Positions 51,262 through 61,988 of a stretch of 64,000 nt of DNA are shown one piece after another. Origin of the DNA: Amoebophrya sp. A120. Lineage: Eukaryota > Sar > Dinophyceae > Syndiniales > Amoebophryaceae. The stretch lies in NCBI GenBank assembly GCA_905178155.1, contig CAJINV010000010.1:3882599-3946598 (forward strand), given 5' to 3'. The position numbers were made by a program, and so were the translations under genes. The notes below the pieces were generated by a model. It was not told the origin of the DNA, did no database searches, and worked only from the letters and a program-made list of their open reading frames with translations. Numbering within the stretch: position 1 is the first letter of the stretch; every line of letters begins with the position of its first letter.

Positions 51262-54200
51262 ATGCCAGCGGCAGACGACAACTTTTTGCACTTTGCGAAA
51301 TTGGCCGGCGGCGGCGAGGTACAACTAGTGCAGGTAGAGGAGACGCTGCTGCCGCCGGAAGAGGACGCTGCACTGCCTCTCAAGGATGTATCGTATCCGA
51401 AATTCAAGTATCCTGTGCAAAAGTATCGTACTCGTACTAATTGCAAATGTGCACGACAAATATTTTTCCCAAGGTAAAACAGCATTACAAATTCCACTTT
51501 TCTTCTTGCCAAAATTTGTGATGCAATTTATACTTTGTGCGATACTTTTGCAATGCATATCAAGGAGCTGCTGCAGGAGATCTGCACCACCCCGGACGAC
51601 CACATCACGCTCCCGAAAGCGACGCTGGAGATCGAACTTCCGCGCGTTCCGGCAGAGTTTGTGTTGTGCGTGCCGAAAGGGCCCACATTGCAGCGATGCG
51701 CACCATACATGGTCGAAAACGCCACCTACATGGCTTTAACCTGCGCCAGAGGATACGACGAGCGCAACAACTACAAGCCGGGGAAAATAAACGGGGAGAA
51801 TGTGAAAGGTAGCTTGAAACATTTGTTCTAGAAGTCCTGTGTGCGTGCATGCCGTCGTCTTCTCTGGCGGGTGATGTTTTCAGTTGAGTGCTTTTCATAA
51901 AGAGAACGAGCACAAAGCCCAACAGTGTTTTTACTTGTCGTGGCAATCACAAAATTGATAAATGAAAACTACAGCCTCTTCTCCGCAGTCCTACCTTTTG
52001 CTAGACGAGGATACGCTGGACAGAACGAAGCAGCTTGCATTGCTGTTCCTGCATTGCTGCAACAGTGGGCGAGCCGACCGCCACCTCCTGTTCGTCCACA
52101 AAGCGAATTCCATCGAGAAGGCGAAAAAGGATCTGAATTTTCTAAGTGGGCATGATGATCCGAAGCCCGATGAAGATGAATTCAAAAACGGGGGCGAAGA
52201 CGTTATTATGGCTGACGCTGAGGAGGAACAACAACAAGACGACGGGGAGAACATCAAGAACAATTCGGACGACCTGCTCGGCAGGTCCACGTCGCGCCTG
52301 AATGTCGCAACCTTCGAGCAGGCGATTTTGTTGGAGGAAAAGCGGAGAGAACGGCGGAGGAGGGAAAGCAAATCGAAGAAGAGGACCGACTCCAAAAAGA
52401 GCACGAAAAGCACGGCCGCCACTGGTGGCGTCGAGACAGAAAACGAGACTCAGGACGTAGGAGATACAACGCAACTGGTATTTATTCAAGTTTCAGTATC
52501 TTCTTCAAGCTGTTTTATCCCATGAAACTGATGTATGGTTTTGTGTCTTTCGTAGATAGAGCAAGAGGTAGTGGTACTTTATTATGTAGTGATATTAACA
52601 GTCGACGCTTCATCGGCTCCCAGCACCAAAGCGCAGGGAACTATTTTGATACGCGTAGATTGATAGCTTTACCTTTCCTTGACATGATGGCTTTGTGAAT
52701 AGAATTTTGAAAATCGCTCTAATCATCAGGATCCTGTCGCAGCGGAAGATGAGCACGAAAAACCGGACCAGAAAAGTTCCGATGCACTAGTGCAAGTAGA
52801 ACAGGACAAGAACCAGAAAGAGGAGGAACAGCAGTTTTTCGACCTGCAGGACCAAGTCGAAAAAGCTAATGTGCTCATCGTTGAGTACGGTCAACTTGGC
52901 GCGAATTCCGCCGAATCCAGTGTCTTGCTGCTCCGGAAGTGGTTGAATATCAATTGTAAAAATGTCTGGGTCTGGAAGAATTCATGGCTGTCATGCTTGT
53001 CTGGCATGACTCTTAAATCTGTCATGCACGTTACCCAAGAGCTCCGTTTTTCTGTGATGCAGAAGCGCAGTTTGTCATGCAGAATAGGCAACACCTAGGA
53101 GCTCAGAAACTTGTCACGCTGAGCCAGCATTTGTAGCCTCATCATGAGACGCCGCCCAGCGTCACAAGTTTCCAGACCCAGACATTTTTACTTTTGATAT
53201 TGAAGGGTGGTAATACTAGGAGTTCCGGCACGGGCATCGTTTGTTTCGACGACGCGCACTGCATTCGGAACTGCAACTTCCTAAGAATTGCAAACACGTC
53301 TGGGTCTGGAACCTTGCAACTTTAGCTTGTAATGCTAGAAGAAGGTGGTCTAGCTGGCCACAGAAGAATTTGTGCTGCATGAAGTAGAACAGCATATAGC
53401 ATCTGTGAAAATTTTTGTAACGTTAATGTATGAGAATGATTATCTCGTGCGGGACGGGCATGGCGAAGCATGATTTTCAAAACCTGTAGTAATGCTTTGT
53501 CTTCCATCCCATAAAGCGCAAGCGGCATGAAGCAAATGGACTTCTGCATTTTTCCGAACCCCGACATTATGTTTGCACTGGATACTTCGTCAACGGCGAC
53601 CACATGTTCGACGATCTGGAAGAGGATCAAAACAGCACCCAGAATGCAGAACAAGACGATAATGGAGGCGTAGGTGAAAACGAAAATGAAAATCCGGACC
53701 AACCCGGCCTTCTCGGGCAACAAGGACAGCAGGAGCAGGAGGTGGAAGACGCGCAGGAGAGGAATGAAGCCATTCTGCGGAGTCGCCCGTATCCTGAGTA
53801 AAAACGTACCCACACCAGAGTCAGGATGGGGATTTTGCAACACAAACCTAGGAGTTTTGTGAGTCACGCATGACAAGTTGCGCTCTGTAGTGTAGTGCAG
53901 GTTAGCAAGTGCAGCCGCATCACAGATTCATCTGCTCATCCTGTTCACAGCATCACAAATTCCAAAACACGATTGGAAATGGCTCTCATGCGGATGCGCA
54001 TTACAAGTCTTCCTGTCTTTGCAAATCTGCATTACAACTCTGGTGTGGGTACGTTTTTACTCAGGATATTTTTTTCTACTTGTTGTCTGCGTTCTAGTGA
54101 TGTACTTTTCTGAATGTGTATCCACGGAAAAAACTGTGTTAGTGTAACTTTCCTTGGCTGACAGCATCACAAATTTGCTCTACACAACAGAGACAACCTG

Positions 54201-54848
54201 TCATGCGTGGCTTGCAAGGGAAAACACTCGTGAAAAGAGGACTTCGTGGTTGTGCGGCATGACAGGTGTACCTCTGTTGCATGTTCTGCATTACAGAGTT
54301 ACACTTACACAGTTTTTTTCTTGCATAGTGTGTGGATATGATGACGGCGTCCCAGTCTTGGGATATCAACAAAAGCTTTTTTGCTGGCCTTGCGGTTTTG
54401 TCAAAAGGTGGAGCCCTGGGGTTGCCGGGACGGAGTGTTCGTGGCCAAGAACGCGTTTCAAGCGCTCGCCGACCGCGAGGAGTTTCTGGCGAAGAATTTC
54501 AAAACCGTGAGAAAAAACGTCAACGCAGAGGGCGATGATCAGGAAGAGGGCGAGGATGCTGACAACGAGGAAGATGCTGATGGCGCCAACAACAACAACA
54601 TGGAGCGCGTGAAAGTGAGTCGACTCCCCGGGTTCCGTCTGCGGGATAAGCTTGTAAAAAAAAGAATAGAAGATCCGAAGGGGTACTATGAGTTGGTTAA
54701 GCAATTCACCAACCAGTCCGTCCAAAAGGAGAAGGAAAGAATGCGAAAGGAGGAACAAGCCCCGGCGGGGGCCGAAGAAGAAGTACTAGATGGTAACGAG
54801 AATCGAATAGCTTCGCCCGCTGGGTGTGAAATCGCAAACTTGCGCTAG
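51262..54848 (+). CDS. Acidic protein of unknown family; 3' part of model uncertain
   Basis: Exons 51262-51408, 51565-51808, 51975-52477, 52730-52947, 53205-53281, 53590-53789, then about 54098-54118 and 54333-54848. Introns are five introner-type (B, A, A, D, G) and GT-AG introns at 51809 and 52478. Visible features: F-V-L-C-V-P-K-G-P-T-L, L-L-F-L-H-C-C-N-S-G-R-A-D-R-H-L-L-F, a basic helix E-E-K-R-R-E-R-R-R-R-E, long acidic Asn/Gln/Glu stretches, and R-L-P-G-F-R-L-R-D-K-L-V-K-K-R-I-E near the end. No family recognised. The frame changes near 54415 and needs a 28-bp intron or a frameshift; the stop TAG at 54846 ends the last frame. Confidence 0.55.
51409..51559. mobile_element. Introner, family B
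   Basis: Ends TATCCTGTGCAAAAGTATCG and CGATACTTTTGCAATGCATA; perfect TCAAG duplication (51404-51408, 51560-51564). Confidence 0.95.
51809..51974 (+). other. Canonical GT-AG intron
   Basis: GTAGCT donor and CTACAG acceptor, phase 1. Confidence 0.75.
52478..52729 (+). other. Canonical GT-AG intron
   Basis: GTATTT donor and CATCAG acceptor, 252 bp, phase 0. Confidence 0.72.
52948..53199. mobile_element. Introner, family A
   Basis: Ends TATCAATTGTAAAAATGTCT and GACATTTTTACTTTTGATA; perfect TTGAA duplication. Confidence 0.95.
53282..53584. mobile_element. Introner, family A, mutated left end
   Basis: Left TAAGAATTGCAAACACGTCT, right CATTATGTTTGCACTGGATA; duplication CTTCC/CTTCG. The first codon has become TAA, a false stop. 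Confidence 0.86.
53790..54068. mobile_element. Introner, family D, followed by a canonical-looking acceptor
   Basis: Ends TATCCTGAGTAAAAACGTAC and GTACGTTTTTACTCAGGATA. No duplication on the right; instead a pyrimidine tract runs to TTCTAG (54097). Confidence 0.85.
54119..54327. mobile_element. Introner, family G
   Basis: Ends TATCCACGGAAAAAACTGTG and CACAGTTTTTTTCTTGCATA; duplication ATGTG/GTGTG. Confidence 0.9.
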
Positions 54849-56636
54849 AAGGTTCAGTTTTGTGGAAAATTCTTCTCCGCCCGCGGTTCGCTCTAGCCCG
54901 ACGGTGCACGCTGCCGGTACTTCGTTTTCCCCTCGTGGCGACGTCGAGGTGCTGAGTCGTGCTCGACGAAGGACTACTTCGTGTAGCGTACGACACCTGC
55001 TTGAAGACTGACTGACGGACATCATGCCAACCTGTGCGTCTCTCCTCACCGCTTGCTTGCAGACTGGTGGAAGCTACTGCTACGGCAGCTGACGAAACGA
55101 TCACGATCGAAAGAGAATGCGTTCGACGTCTGTCTTCGATGTGGCACACAACAGGTATGAAGAAATTTATAAGACAATAAGCATTTTTGCACTACAGTGT
55201 AGTACGTTCGGCGTAGGTTGCAGCGAATTTTGAATTGACCACGTAGCACCACGTCGTCGCGAAGGAAAAATCGATATTCTAATACTAAAAAACAGAAATC
55301 ATCACGGGATCGGTGCGTTGTGCGAACAGGGAAACGGGGTCGATCAAGAGACGGGAATCAGCCGGCAAACGTGGTGAACAAAAAAAACGTCTTTTGGGTC
55401 TTGCAGTGTCCACGGATGGTTGTAATGATATACTCATTATGTTTCTGAAGCGGAAAAGATGAAGTTTCTGGTTCGACATGTCGCCGAACTGGACTACAGC
55501 TGTCCAGTATGTGAATAAAAAATTTTGTAGTAATGTCCACACGGTGCAAAAAATGTACGACGAAAATTTGCAATTAGAACGGATGATATGAGACGCGCAC
55601 GACTTACACGGAAAGATTTGTTCGCCGCGTATGTGACGTCCTCGAGGAATCAAGGACGCGAACAGCACGAATTACAGGATACTGATGATCTCGAGCAGGT
55701 CGAGATGGGTGAAGTGCTGATCAATCGCTGATGTTGTAAATGTATAGATCCGGAAATTGTTGCTCACGCATCAAAATTGGAGCCACTCACCAATATATGA
55801 AAAAATGTAGGATCTACAGTGATCGCATATGATCGTCGTGCACGACAAACGTCAGGTCGTGGGGAGACTGTCGTACGACAGAAGAAATTTTGATCGTGAT
55901 GGGGTTGTCGTACAATAGACGGAATTAAGATCGGGGTGGGATTGTCGTGCAACGTCATAGTATCCGAATGCAGTTAGTGATCGTCATAGAAATTATGTTC
56001 AAATAGTGAGTTCATGATGCAAAAATGAAAAAATGAATCTGGATTTTTCTACGCCACAGTTTTTCACTCGGGTCGATTGTACTGAAAGTTTTTTCACCTG
56101 CGGTCCACCCAGTGACGTCTTCGAGTCCATCGTAGTTTAAAAAATTATGACTTTTTTTATAGGGAGTTCTGGAACTTTATCAACGTTTATCAATCGATCG
56201 CGGCTACGTAAAATATTTGCGGAATAGATAGTCACAACTCTGTACAATCGGACAATCGTAAACAAATGCAAGCATACTTTTAGGCTTTCAATTTTTTTAG
56301 CACGGGGATTTTTCAGGTGACTCTATTTGATTAGACCGCAAGTGTAATATTTACAGTTTATTCTATACGCGGAGAGCGACTGAGTAACCCGGGCGGCACG
56401 GAATGGTGCGGCGATGCAAATTATCGTTGAGAAAAATAGGTCGTCGTGGAGTATACCACTTGATGCATGCATGAATGGCGACAAAGAAAAGTTGCATGTA
56501 GTTGGTGGGATCTGTACATGGGCCGGATTTTGGTGTGAAGTGAATGGACGGAGAATATCGCCAGTCGCCGAGCGTGGTCACGTACCAAGATCAAAATGAT
56601 ATTGCTCCACGATGACGACTTTTGCACTTAATAAAA
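54849..56636. other. Intergenic region
   Basis: No supported gene in 1.8 kb. A family B-like right end (GACGACTTTTGCACTTAATA, ending near 56634) suggests an old introner just before the next ORF. Confidence 0.4.
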
Positions 56637-57287
56637 ATGCGCGGTCGAACTCGACCCCCCAATTTCTTGTACACGGGACGCCACGGCTATGGAAGCGTCA
56701 GGTTTGAAATCGTCAGAGTTGAAATAGTTTGTCATGCACAAAGTGCAGCCCTCAAGGTGCCTGCCTTGCAGAGTATGCAAGTGAGGTATATTGTAAGCCG
56801 GTTGTGGGGTAGAAACTGAGCTGCTGAAATAGCATGACAGAACGCGTCTTTCTTACCCAAACAGCATGACAGACTGGATTGCGGCTCTGCCCAAATTGGT
56901 CATGCGCCACTTGGAAACTGGGTCACAACTTTCATCCATTTTATGCATGACAAAGTACTTCAATTTTGTCGATTTCAACTCTGAGACATCCATAACGGCT
57001 CGGCCGAAGACTCGCGAATGCAATCGTATAATTTTGCGGCGCAAGGATGCGGACGGGAAATTAGAGCCGCCTTCGATTATGATGATGAAGTTGTTACGCT
57101 CTTCAGGATGTTTAATGATCGCCGCCCCGCCGGCAGAGGAAACATGTTGAGGGGCTCAATCCGAGGAACACTCTCCAACAACCATGAAAATAGGTTGTGT
57201 CCGGAGTGTAGGTTGAACTTGTTTTACCTGAAGAGCTCAATCACGTCTGGACATGAGTTTGAAGCTGTCCGCCATGGACAGTCGTAA
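56637..57287 (+). CDS. Short ORF split by an introner
   Basis: Exons 56637-56687 and 57000-57287 (339 bp, 112 residues). The second exon has Y-D-D-E-V-V-T-L-F-R-M-F-N-D-R-R and N-R-L-C-P-E-C-R-L-N-L-F-Y-L, a possible half zinc finger. Frame continuity across a perfect ACGGC duplication supports the join. It may be the 5' part of the larger gene that follows rather than a separate gene. Confidence 0.5.
56688..56994. mobile_element. Introner, family E
   Basis: Ends TATGGAAGCGTCAGGTTTGA and TCAACTCTGAGACATCCATA; perfect ACGGC duplication. Confidence 0.93.
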
Positions 57288-57786
57288 CGTATTTCTTCTT
57301 GCGGTAGCACTACTGACTGTACAGGCACGGAGGGCGTAACAATACGACACTGCATACACGAATTCTGCCGACTCCACCGCGGACTTCCGATCGAATGTTT
57401 TGAATGCGCAAAACACTTACCCAATTCAAGTTTTCGGGAAGCCGTGCAGAAGGAGGTTGGATTTCGGCTGTTATCATCCTCTATGGTGTTGCTTTCGTCA
57501 CGCGGATAGAAATTTGTAATGCATAAATCAGAAACATCGACCACATGCTGTACTACAGTTTGTATTTTTCGGGCAACCTTTGACATATTCTCGGCTGATG
57601 TCTTCCGTGCACAGTCTCGCAGTTCGATGTAGCTCATGGAATGCTTCAACTTGTCGCGGGTAGGCTTTGATCAGTGCGAGCCATCGCTTCGCACAGAGAA
57701 AAAGTCCCTCTATTGAGCAGACCGCTGGAACGAAACTCACTGCATAAACACGATGCGACGCATGCCTGTTTGCATCGCGAAAAGAT

Positions 57787-60700
57787 GTGAAACTCCCGGG
57801 AAACACGTTGGAGGGGAAGTACAAAATGCGTATCGCTACGGAAGGAGAAGTGGAAGAGGAGGTGGAGTACTGCCAAGAAGTGCCGACTCCGACTGGCACG
57901 CGGCCGCTTTTTACCCCATGTCCTGAAGGTTGCGGATTCGGTCTGCTGGAGGGTGAGACCTCCGGCATGTGTTGCAGTGGACGGGGGATATTTATCGAGG
58001 GAAAAAATCTTCCTTCTCCTTATCGAAACGAAGTTTCTGGGGTACGATTTTCGCACACGAATCGGATTCGTCCGGCTGAAGAGGATGACAGGTGTATACG
58101 ACGCCTGACTTGAGGAGTTTTAGGCTGGACTTTTTTGGATATGCACATCAATGTCATGAGTCGCGACTTTGGCGATATACAGAGGTGGGATTTTTTCCTA
58201 ACGATAATTTCGGTAAAGCGGTGGCACCGATGGTACACGGAGAGTGGATCACTTCATCGTGCCCGACAGGCGCGATGGTATGAGCTTTAGCAAATGTAAA
58301 AATGTTTCCGTTTAGAAAACCGCCGCAACAGATTTTATGCTCGGAGGTCATCTTCACACCGCAATACGTTGCGTGAACGGGAAAAAGGGTAAGTACTAAT
58401 GATGTACCGAAGAGGGGCGGTAGACATGCAGGATCGGCATCTTGTAGGTCTTACAGAATGTCGTAGGGCAGGACACTCATAACATACAGCATGAGACATG
58501 GAAAATTGGCATTGCAAGTTTCCGAATCTTTCTGAAGCGGACACTTTTACAGTCCAGAAGCTTCTTCGACGCGCAGAGGACCACGAAGTAACGTACAAAT
58601 TTCCGATCATGCGGAAACTGAATCGAGACAGTCGACTGACAGTACGGCTGGGAAACATGAAGAAGGTGCACTGGGACGAATCAAATGTAACCCTCAAAGG
58701 ACGATATGCGGATGTAATCCGCTACTGGGACGAATTAACGATAGAAAATGTTGTCACCTCGACACGAAGAACGACTTTGCCTGCAGCGGACATAGGACAC
58801 GGAGGACTATGCAGAGTAAAAAAGTATGCAGTTAGGAGTTGTGGCGACCCATAAGTCACCTCCGAGGTGCTGCGGTGCATTTTCTGGTGATGGGCATTTT
58901 ATATGATTTGCATCGACAATGGTAAAAAAAGCGTGTATGTGATCCGTGTTTGATTGGGGTGACTATTTCGGTTTATAGGCGCGTCACCCTTTATACTGCC
59001 ACTGGATCCAGACAGAGGCGGAGGAGGATGTCGTAATGCAGGACAATCAAGAAAGGGAGAGTCGAGCTGCTGCACAACGTCGCGACTACGCGGCAATCAA
59101 AAAAAGCTTCATCGAATTTTTGGTGGAAGCGTCGCCCGTGTATAAGGCTATTTACGACGCACTCACTAACTCCGGGTTCGCGCCGGGCGAAGTACAGTGC
59201 GTAACCGTGAAGACCGAGAGAAACACACCGAGTGTGACTGCAGTCCTAGTAAACCGAGGCGATCTCGTGGACTCCGGAATTTATATTCGGAGTCGTCCGC
59301 CCCGCGCAGCAGCTGAGGAAGCCAGCGATGACAGCGATTCCGAGTCAGAAGAGGTGTCACCTCCGGAACCACAGGCGGAAGACGATTACTTACCGATGGA
59401 CGTCGAAGGCGAACAGGAATACTCGAGTTCTTTTTTCGACGCGTTTCGGAGTGAGGATTCGGACACCCTGGAAGATCCGAGTGACTTCGACGCGGAGGAC
59501 GAATCGTCAACAGAAGAACTGTCTGATGCAGGTGAAGAGGGACACGATCTTCCCCCCCAAATGGACTGGAAACATCAGCACAACGCGCTCCAATATTCTT
59601 CTGTGGTATGTCAGTGTAATTGTTAAACTTGTTGCTGGAAGGTAGAAAAGGAAAGAAAAAACATTTTGCGTAGTACTGAATGGAGGCGGAAGATGAGCGT
59701 AGGTTTGCGTGATCGAGGTTTTTTCGATTTGCACCGCATGAGTATCTCCTTCTAGTTTCAGCATCGAATTTTTCGCATAAATGCATTACTTGTTGATTTG
59801 CCTGCCATACCCGTATGATGCAATCAGCTATCCACTACTTTTCCCCTTCGGCGTATGGGAGTGTCCAGAACGAAATCGTCAAAATCGAAAGTAAAATTTG
59901 GCTGTTTTTGGCGGAGGCAGTCCGGGGCACGCTTATCGTGGCCTCTTTGCGATTCGGACACACGTCAGCATACCGTCGCGGCTTTGTCAAAAAGGTCTCA
60001 GTGTGTCAGAATCGAAATGCAGATCTCGGCACCTTGCCATGGGGCCCTTGGATTTTCTTTTGATGGAGCGAATTTCGATCTTGACATCTGCATACGGAGG
60101 TGGATATGCCTTGCATGGTCGATAAGGAAGTGGTTACATCGGGATAGACCAAGACGGGGACTCGACCACTACGATAAGCCCTCTAGTTTGCTTGGAGTCC
60201 GGAATTGGGGGCGCTAGGATTGACAAATTTTGAGAACATCAGAATTCGCGTCCACATCCTCCCACTCGGGTGCGCTATTGTTAGTACAACAAATTTGGTG
60301 CTTCACCTTTACCGGTCGACATTCAGTTTTACTTGTATAGTCCATAAAATCGGCGTGTCGGGTCTTACGTTATCGACTTGGTCGATTTCGAATTTGGAAC
60401 TTCCATAATCGACGAATCGATGAGTCGCCGCAGGTATCAAATGTAAAAATATCTGGCTCTGGAAAAATGCAGCGCGTCACGCTAAAGTTGGAGGAGACGA
60501 AAACGTGTGTTGCGTGATTACCAAAAGTCGTACTGTTTTGACTAAGGTGGGAGTGAGTTTCTCTTGTATGATGGGCGTCGGAATGATCGTGCCGAATCTG
60601 CCAAGCTCGGTCTTGCCCTCGAGACCGTAGGGGTCATGGAAAAGCTGCATGACAAATCGAGCATTCTTCTCGTCTAAGACACTTTTACATTCGATCGCGG

Positions 60701-61506
60701 GAGGAAATCGATGACGCCGCCGCTGCTGGTAGTGCTCGGGTGAAAAGTGCACAAATTACACGATCTAGCTTCGTTGTGCAGTCGGCGGAACTTCCGCACT
60801 GGCGAGAGGTCGAAGCTCTATGCGAAGAGTATTACATTGCGCAGTATCTGGCAATATCAAACGTAAAACTGTCAGGGTCTGGAAAGTTGGAACTTGTAAT
60901 GCTGGTCTTGCATTCCTGTGGAAACTGTATTGCATGACCAAGAACAGTTGTAGCCTCTTCTGTCATACAAAAACGCAGTTTGTCATGCGGAGTTCGTATG
61001 AGAAAGCGTGCTGCAACCTTGTAATGCTTTCCTGCATAAGCAAGAGGCTTCCTCTTGCACATTTTAGCATCACAAATTCCCAGACCCAGACATTTTTTGC
61101 AATGCACAGGCAAGGGAAAACGACGGCGCGGCGTTCATGAGTCGGAACGGGATTTCGGATCCGGACAAACCTCGAATGTTGCCGAGAGACCACCTGGGGT
61201 CCGCAGCTTACGTCCGAGAAATGCGGTCGCTATGGATTGCAAAAAGGTCTGGGTCCGGAAAAATGAAACTGGTGCCGCTTTTGGTGAAGTCTAAAAAATC
61301 TGTATTGCATGAGTCGGAGGATGTTTCCAGTTTTTGCCGTTCGGAGGAGGTATCTGTCATTCGTGATAGACATCAAGATATCCGCAAAAAATATGCCAAG
61401 CGAAGTCATGGATTACAGGAATGTTAGACTCTACGAAATATGCATGACAAACCTGGAAATCTACAGACGCAGACCTTTTTACACTCGGTAGTCCCGGGCT
61501 CGGAAC
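57787..61506 (+). CDS. Introner-riddled coding region resembling Helitron Rep N-terminal half
   Basis: Coding blocks in order: 57787-57992, 58212-58287, 58564-58854, 59036-59626, about 60412-60434, 60702-60854, 61114-61230 and 61496-61506. Block 1 has C-P-E-G-C-G with a later E and C-C-S-G-R-G, like the zinc-binding start of Helitron Rep proteins. Block 3 has F-P-I-M-R-K-L-N ending G-R-Y-A-D-V-I-R. Block 4 (an open ORF of 196 codons) has F-L-V-E-A-S-P-V-Y-K-A-I-Y-D-A-L and H-Q-H-N-A-L-Q-Y, with an acidic linker. Later blocks have V-E-A-L-C-E-E-Y-Y-I and L-P-R-D-H-L-G-S-A-A-Y-V-R-E-M. The order of these motifs fits Helitron, but each match is weak and the HUH active site is not in view. The joins between blocks 3-4 and 4-5 are unresolved. 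Confidence 0.38.
57993..58206. mobile_element. Introner, family C, decayed
   Basis: Left TATCGAGGGAAAAAATCTTC, right GGGATTTTTTCCTAACGATA; flanks ATATT/ATTTC. Frame stays open across the join. Confidence 0.7.
58288..58558. mobile_element. Introner, family A, decayed ends
   Basis: Left TAGCAAATGTAAAAATGTTT, right GACACTTTTACAGTCCAGA; perfect AGCTT duplication (58283-58287, 58559-58563) despite mutated termini. Confidence 0.8.
59854..60094. mobile_element. Introner, family E, diverged
   Basis: Left TATGGGAGTGTCCAGAACGA, right TCGATCTTGACATCTGCATA; duplication CGGCG/CGGAG. Confidence 0.75.
60190..60407. mobile_element. Introner remnant, family E
   Basis: Right end TCGAATTTGGAACTTCCATA is clear; the left end (GGCGCTAGGATTGACAAATT) is badly mutated, so the border is approximate. 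Confidence 0.5.
60435..60696. mobile_element. Introner, family A
   Basis: Left TATCAAATGTAAAAATATCT, right GACACTTTTACATTCGATC; duplication GCAGG/GCGGG. GATC at the right end as in the copy at 10147. Confidence 0.86.
60855..61108. mobile_element. Introner, family A
   Basis: Left TATCAAACGTAAAACTGTCA, right CATTTTTTGCAATGCACA; perfect GGCAA duplication. Confidence 0.9.
61231..61490. mobile_element. Introner, family A
   Basis: Left TATGGATTGCAAAAAGGTCT, right GACCTTTTTACACTCGGTA; duplication GTCGC/GTCCC. Confidence 0.85.
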
Positions 61507-61672
61507 TATCTCCGCAACTAAAGTGTCCGTGTCATGGCCAGCACACAGGAACCGACGCGCTTGCATCTTTTTTGGCTGTGCCTTGTTCGGACGCAAAGCA
61601 TTCGAATGCGACGCTTCAGACTGCGCCGCGAGAATATGATCATGATACGGGGACACTTTTGGGAAGGAGATA
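61507..61672. mobile_element. Introner-like element, family J
   Basis: Left TATCTCCGCAACTAAAGTGT; complement of right TATCTCCTTCCCAAAAGTGT. No matching flanks. Dropping it keeps a frame open into 61678-61708. Confidence 0.55.
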
Positions 61673-61708
61673 ATTTTACAGCGTTCGAAGGGGCCGGCGA
61701 CGGACTTC

Positions 61709-61988
61709 TATCGTCAAGAAAAATCCCTCCCCTGATATCAGAACGGAATACCTTGCGCATGATATATCGTACACGAATCAGCTTCGTTCGGCCGAGCGAC
61801 CGCGGGGCGAGATCCCTCGGGCCCTTGTTTAGACTGAACTGCATGCGAAACTAAAATCACGACGGGGGGGCTTTTTCTACTCTAATCGGCCTGGAAGACG
61901 AATGCGATCTGCTGTCTCCAATCAAAAATGCAAAATTTGGAAAACATACCTCTTCGATATGGGTAGGAGGGGATTTTTCCATATGATA
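61709..61988. mobile_element. Introner, family C
   Basis: Left TATCGTCAAGAAAAATCCCT, right GGGGATTTTTCCATATGATA; flanks ACTTC/GACTC. Confidence 0.75.
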
